Shown here: positions 57,701 through 60,700 of the stretch, one piece after another
Position numbering within the stretch: position 1 is the stretch's first letter
How the letters are laid out: each line of letters begins with the position of its first letter
Source: Paragonimus westermani
Lineage: Eukaryota > Platyhelminthes > Trematoda > Plagiorchiida > Troglotrematidae
Assembly (NCBI GenBank): GCA_008508345.1
Contig: QNGE01000294.1
Coordinates: 216,634 to 280,633 of the forward strand
Direction of reading: 5' to 3'
DNA length: 64,000 nucleotides
Position numbers and translations under genes: made by a program
The notes under the pieces: generated by a model
What the model saw: only the letters and a program-made list of their open reading frames with translations
What the model was told of the DNA's origin: nothing
Databases searched by the model: none

Positions 57701-60700
57701 GCCTCGTTACCGAAACGGAGTGTGTGAACGAAACATGAAACAAACGGCAAAACGGTAGAGTCAGGATAGCACCATTTATCACTAGAGTTTAAAATGGAGC
57801 TTAGTGTTAGGGAGAACCAGCCTGACTCGGCAAAGTGTATCAATTAAACGCTTACTATAAATCTTTCCACTAGAAAGTTTGAGGCGCATTTGTGAAATAT
57901 CGATATGAAGTTGCGTAAACTTGTAGTTCATATCGTCAATAGTGCCAATAACTCTGTGTTAACGTCTGATAATTAGAAGTCTTGCAACCATGATTATCAT
58001 TCGTGAATCAGTGACGGAATGGAAAAATTACGCGACTGGGTTTGTAAAAATCACGTATACAATCCCAGATGATTATCATTAAGTTGCATGCCCCTTTTAA
58101 ACAAATAACCGCTCTGCAAGTAGAAGACGATATTTGCTTATGGCTTCTGTGGCCATGTCTTACTAAATGTCCCTACCTCGAATGTGACTCGATCCAGCAA
58201 TGATGATGCTGTTTTCATTATGCCATATAACTGTCATAATCTACAACGTCTTTAGTCAGAAGATTTGCTATGTGGACCCCTAGCATAGAAAGAAAAACAC
58301 GAACTCCGGTAAGTAACTCTCATTTGCCTAAAGTAAGTCTACACTTGACCATCACTCAATTGTGACAGTATTCGAGGTCGATAAGGGTGATAATCATCCA
58401 GCTGGTTCATTCACTACATTGTTCAGTCCCATTAATTCTGTCATAGGCTTCTAATCCTCACCTCCAATAGTGTTCAAAACCTACGCTCATGCAGTCTTTC
58501 AAGCACCATGAGGACTCGTTCAGTTTAAACAGATTACAAAATCTAACGTTTGCATAAGTTACATAAAGTATACCTCTAGCTGTTCGTTCATAATGAGACG
58601 GAAGCTTTCCATCATCAACTGAAATTTTTCCCATTTTGCTTTTGTTATCCCTAACGCCTGGACGCCAGCACCGGAGACCCCACGTAACAGGCGATCTTTG
58701 GCTTCAGCGCACGTGAGTTGTTCCGTGAGACGATTGCATGATTTGGCGAATTCCGTCTCCATGGCCTTGGCTTCAGTCAGTTCGTCCACAGTCTGAGGTC
58801 GTCGAGATAACTTATCCAACGCATCTAAATACACGTATGAGAGGGAGAGGGAGACAGTTCAGAACTCGGAGCTTTCCAGACAGTTAGTCAGTCTTTGGTA
58901 ACACGGGTAGACGAGTCACACACACACCTCTTTAACTTTCCACATGCGACCTAATAACTTCGAATCTGAATGAAGTGCATCGAAATCTACAATGCACGAA
59001 ACCGATCGCGCGCTGTAACGGAGTGTTAATATATGTACGCGCGTCTGAAAGAAGCATTACTGGCAAGCGGATGTGGCCAAACGTTTGTGTGCGATAATTC
59101 AGTCGATGGTCGACAAGCTGGCCTACTGAAGGAGGAGGGGAGTTTTAATCTCGAATTTGGAAAGGATACGCACCATTGACGTGTACTAACAAGCGCAAAA
59201 CTCGAGCTCAATGATCCTTTCCAAAAGTGCCTGGTTGGAAAGTCTATTCGAATGTGAAAGCTGTAATCGATTGCAAAAGACGATTAACTTATGGTATGAA
59301 CAGTGACTATGAAAGAAACTCGTTGGTTTTCAAGTCAGCCTGATGGAGATGAAGCTGATTATTTTGATACACGAAAACACAAACACGTTTGTAAGTCAAT
59401 CAAGCTTTGGTGTTAACCGTCACTCCGTTGCTGTCAACGGTGATGAACAGACATAATGGTTATCGAAACATACCGGTCAAAAATGCATCAGCCGCAACCA
59501 AATCGCCGTGAATAGATCGTCGTAAACAGTTCTGCAACGTTTCAAACAAGTTTTGTAACAGGCCTTCGATTGCAGTCTTCACTGGGAGGCAATTTACTGT
59601 GATACAATCAATTTTAATTTCATTCGGCAACTTTTCTGCATCTCTCCCACGTGTTTTCAAAGCCTGTAAAGTTAATTCACAAATTACTGATGAGTTAAAG
59701 CCGATTGAAAAGTATTGTCTCGTGCGCAAATTATGGTTGAGCCAACAGCATACAGCGCTAGTCTTAATCAGCTCACAACGAGTAAAAAGTGTAGATTAGT
59801 AAAACCGAAGAAAGTGTACGATCTATAAACACTTGTTTTGCAAGATAAGCAAACTTTGAAGGTTTTAGATGAGACCCAACTGTGAAAAGTCAGGGCTTCG
59901 GCTGGATTCGAACCAGCGACAGACACAGCATGCCTCAACGCGACAAGCGCTCTACCAGCTGAGCTACGAAGCCACACCAGGAGCTCGGAAATTTCACATT
60001 TGGACTCTGTTACCCACCCGTCCCACTGGTGTGGCTTCGTAGCTCAGCTGGTAGAGCGCTTGCTGCGTTGAGGCATGTTGTGTCTGTCGCTGGTTCGAAT
60101 CCAGCCGAAGCCCTGACTTTTCACAGTTGGGTCTCATCTGAAATCATAAATCTGCCACACTACTCACTAGTAAACTTTGAAGATGTTGCGCAATGAAAAA
60201 ACGGTTTTTCATGGGAGGCTATGATAACATGTTCTGAAGAGAGTTTGTCAGAAAGTGAGACACCTAGATGTGTTAGAGTTTTAAGAAAGCATAACAGTGA
60301 GCTAAACAAGATTAAAAATGTGTCTAGGCAATTCGTTAATTTTCACTTCAGTTGACAAATTTGAGGCTACCAACAAAAGGCGAGATGGTCAGATGGAAAA
60401 GTCGGGGTGATCCGATCAAAGCTGAACACAAGGACGAAATTTGTGCAGCCATTAGAATGCTTGCTTAAGCTTCTGAAAGTCAGTGGTTCTCATCCTATCA
60501 CCGGTCCCGTGTTAATGTTGTCCATTTACAAATCACAAGTTGGCTCCGACTACCGTGATTAATCCTGTTTAACTTTGATCATTCTAACAGTGTTTTTATG
60601 TAAGAAACATGCTTGAGCGACATTTCGTTCATTCTATTGAGCAATATACACAAACTGGTAACAAAATGGTCAAAGGAGTGGGTGTGTACAGACGAAGTGC

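Noticed and set aside
59888..60120. Two functional tRNA genes
   Set aside because: Acceptor and T arms pair, but the region between D and T arms is 31 nt and cannot form a standard anticodon arm; other copies in the window show a repeat family. Called as SINE heads.
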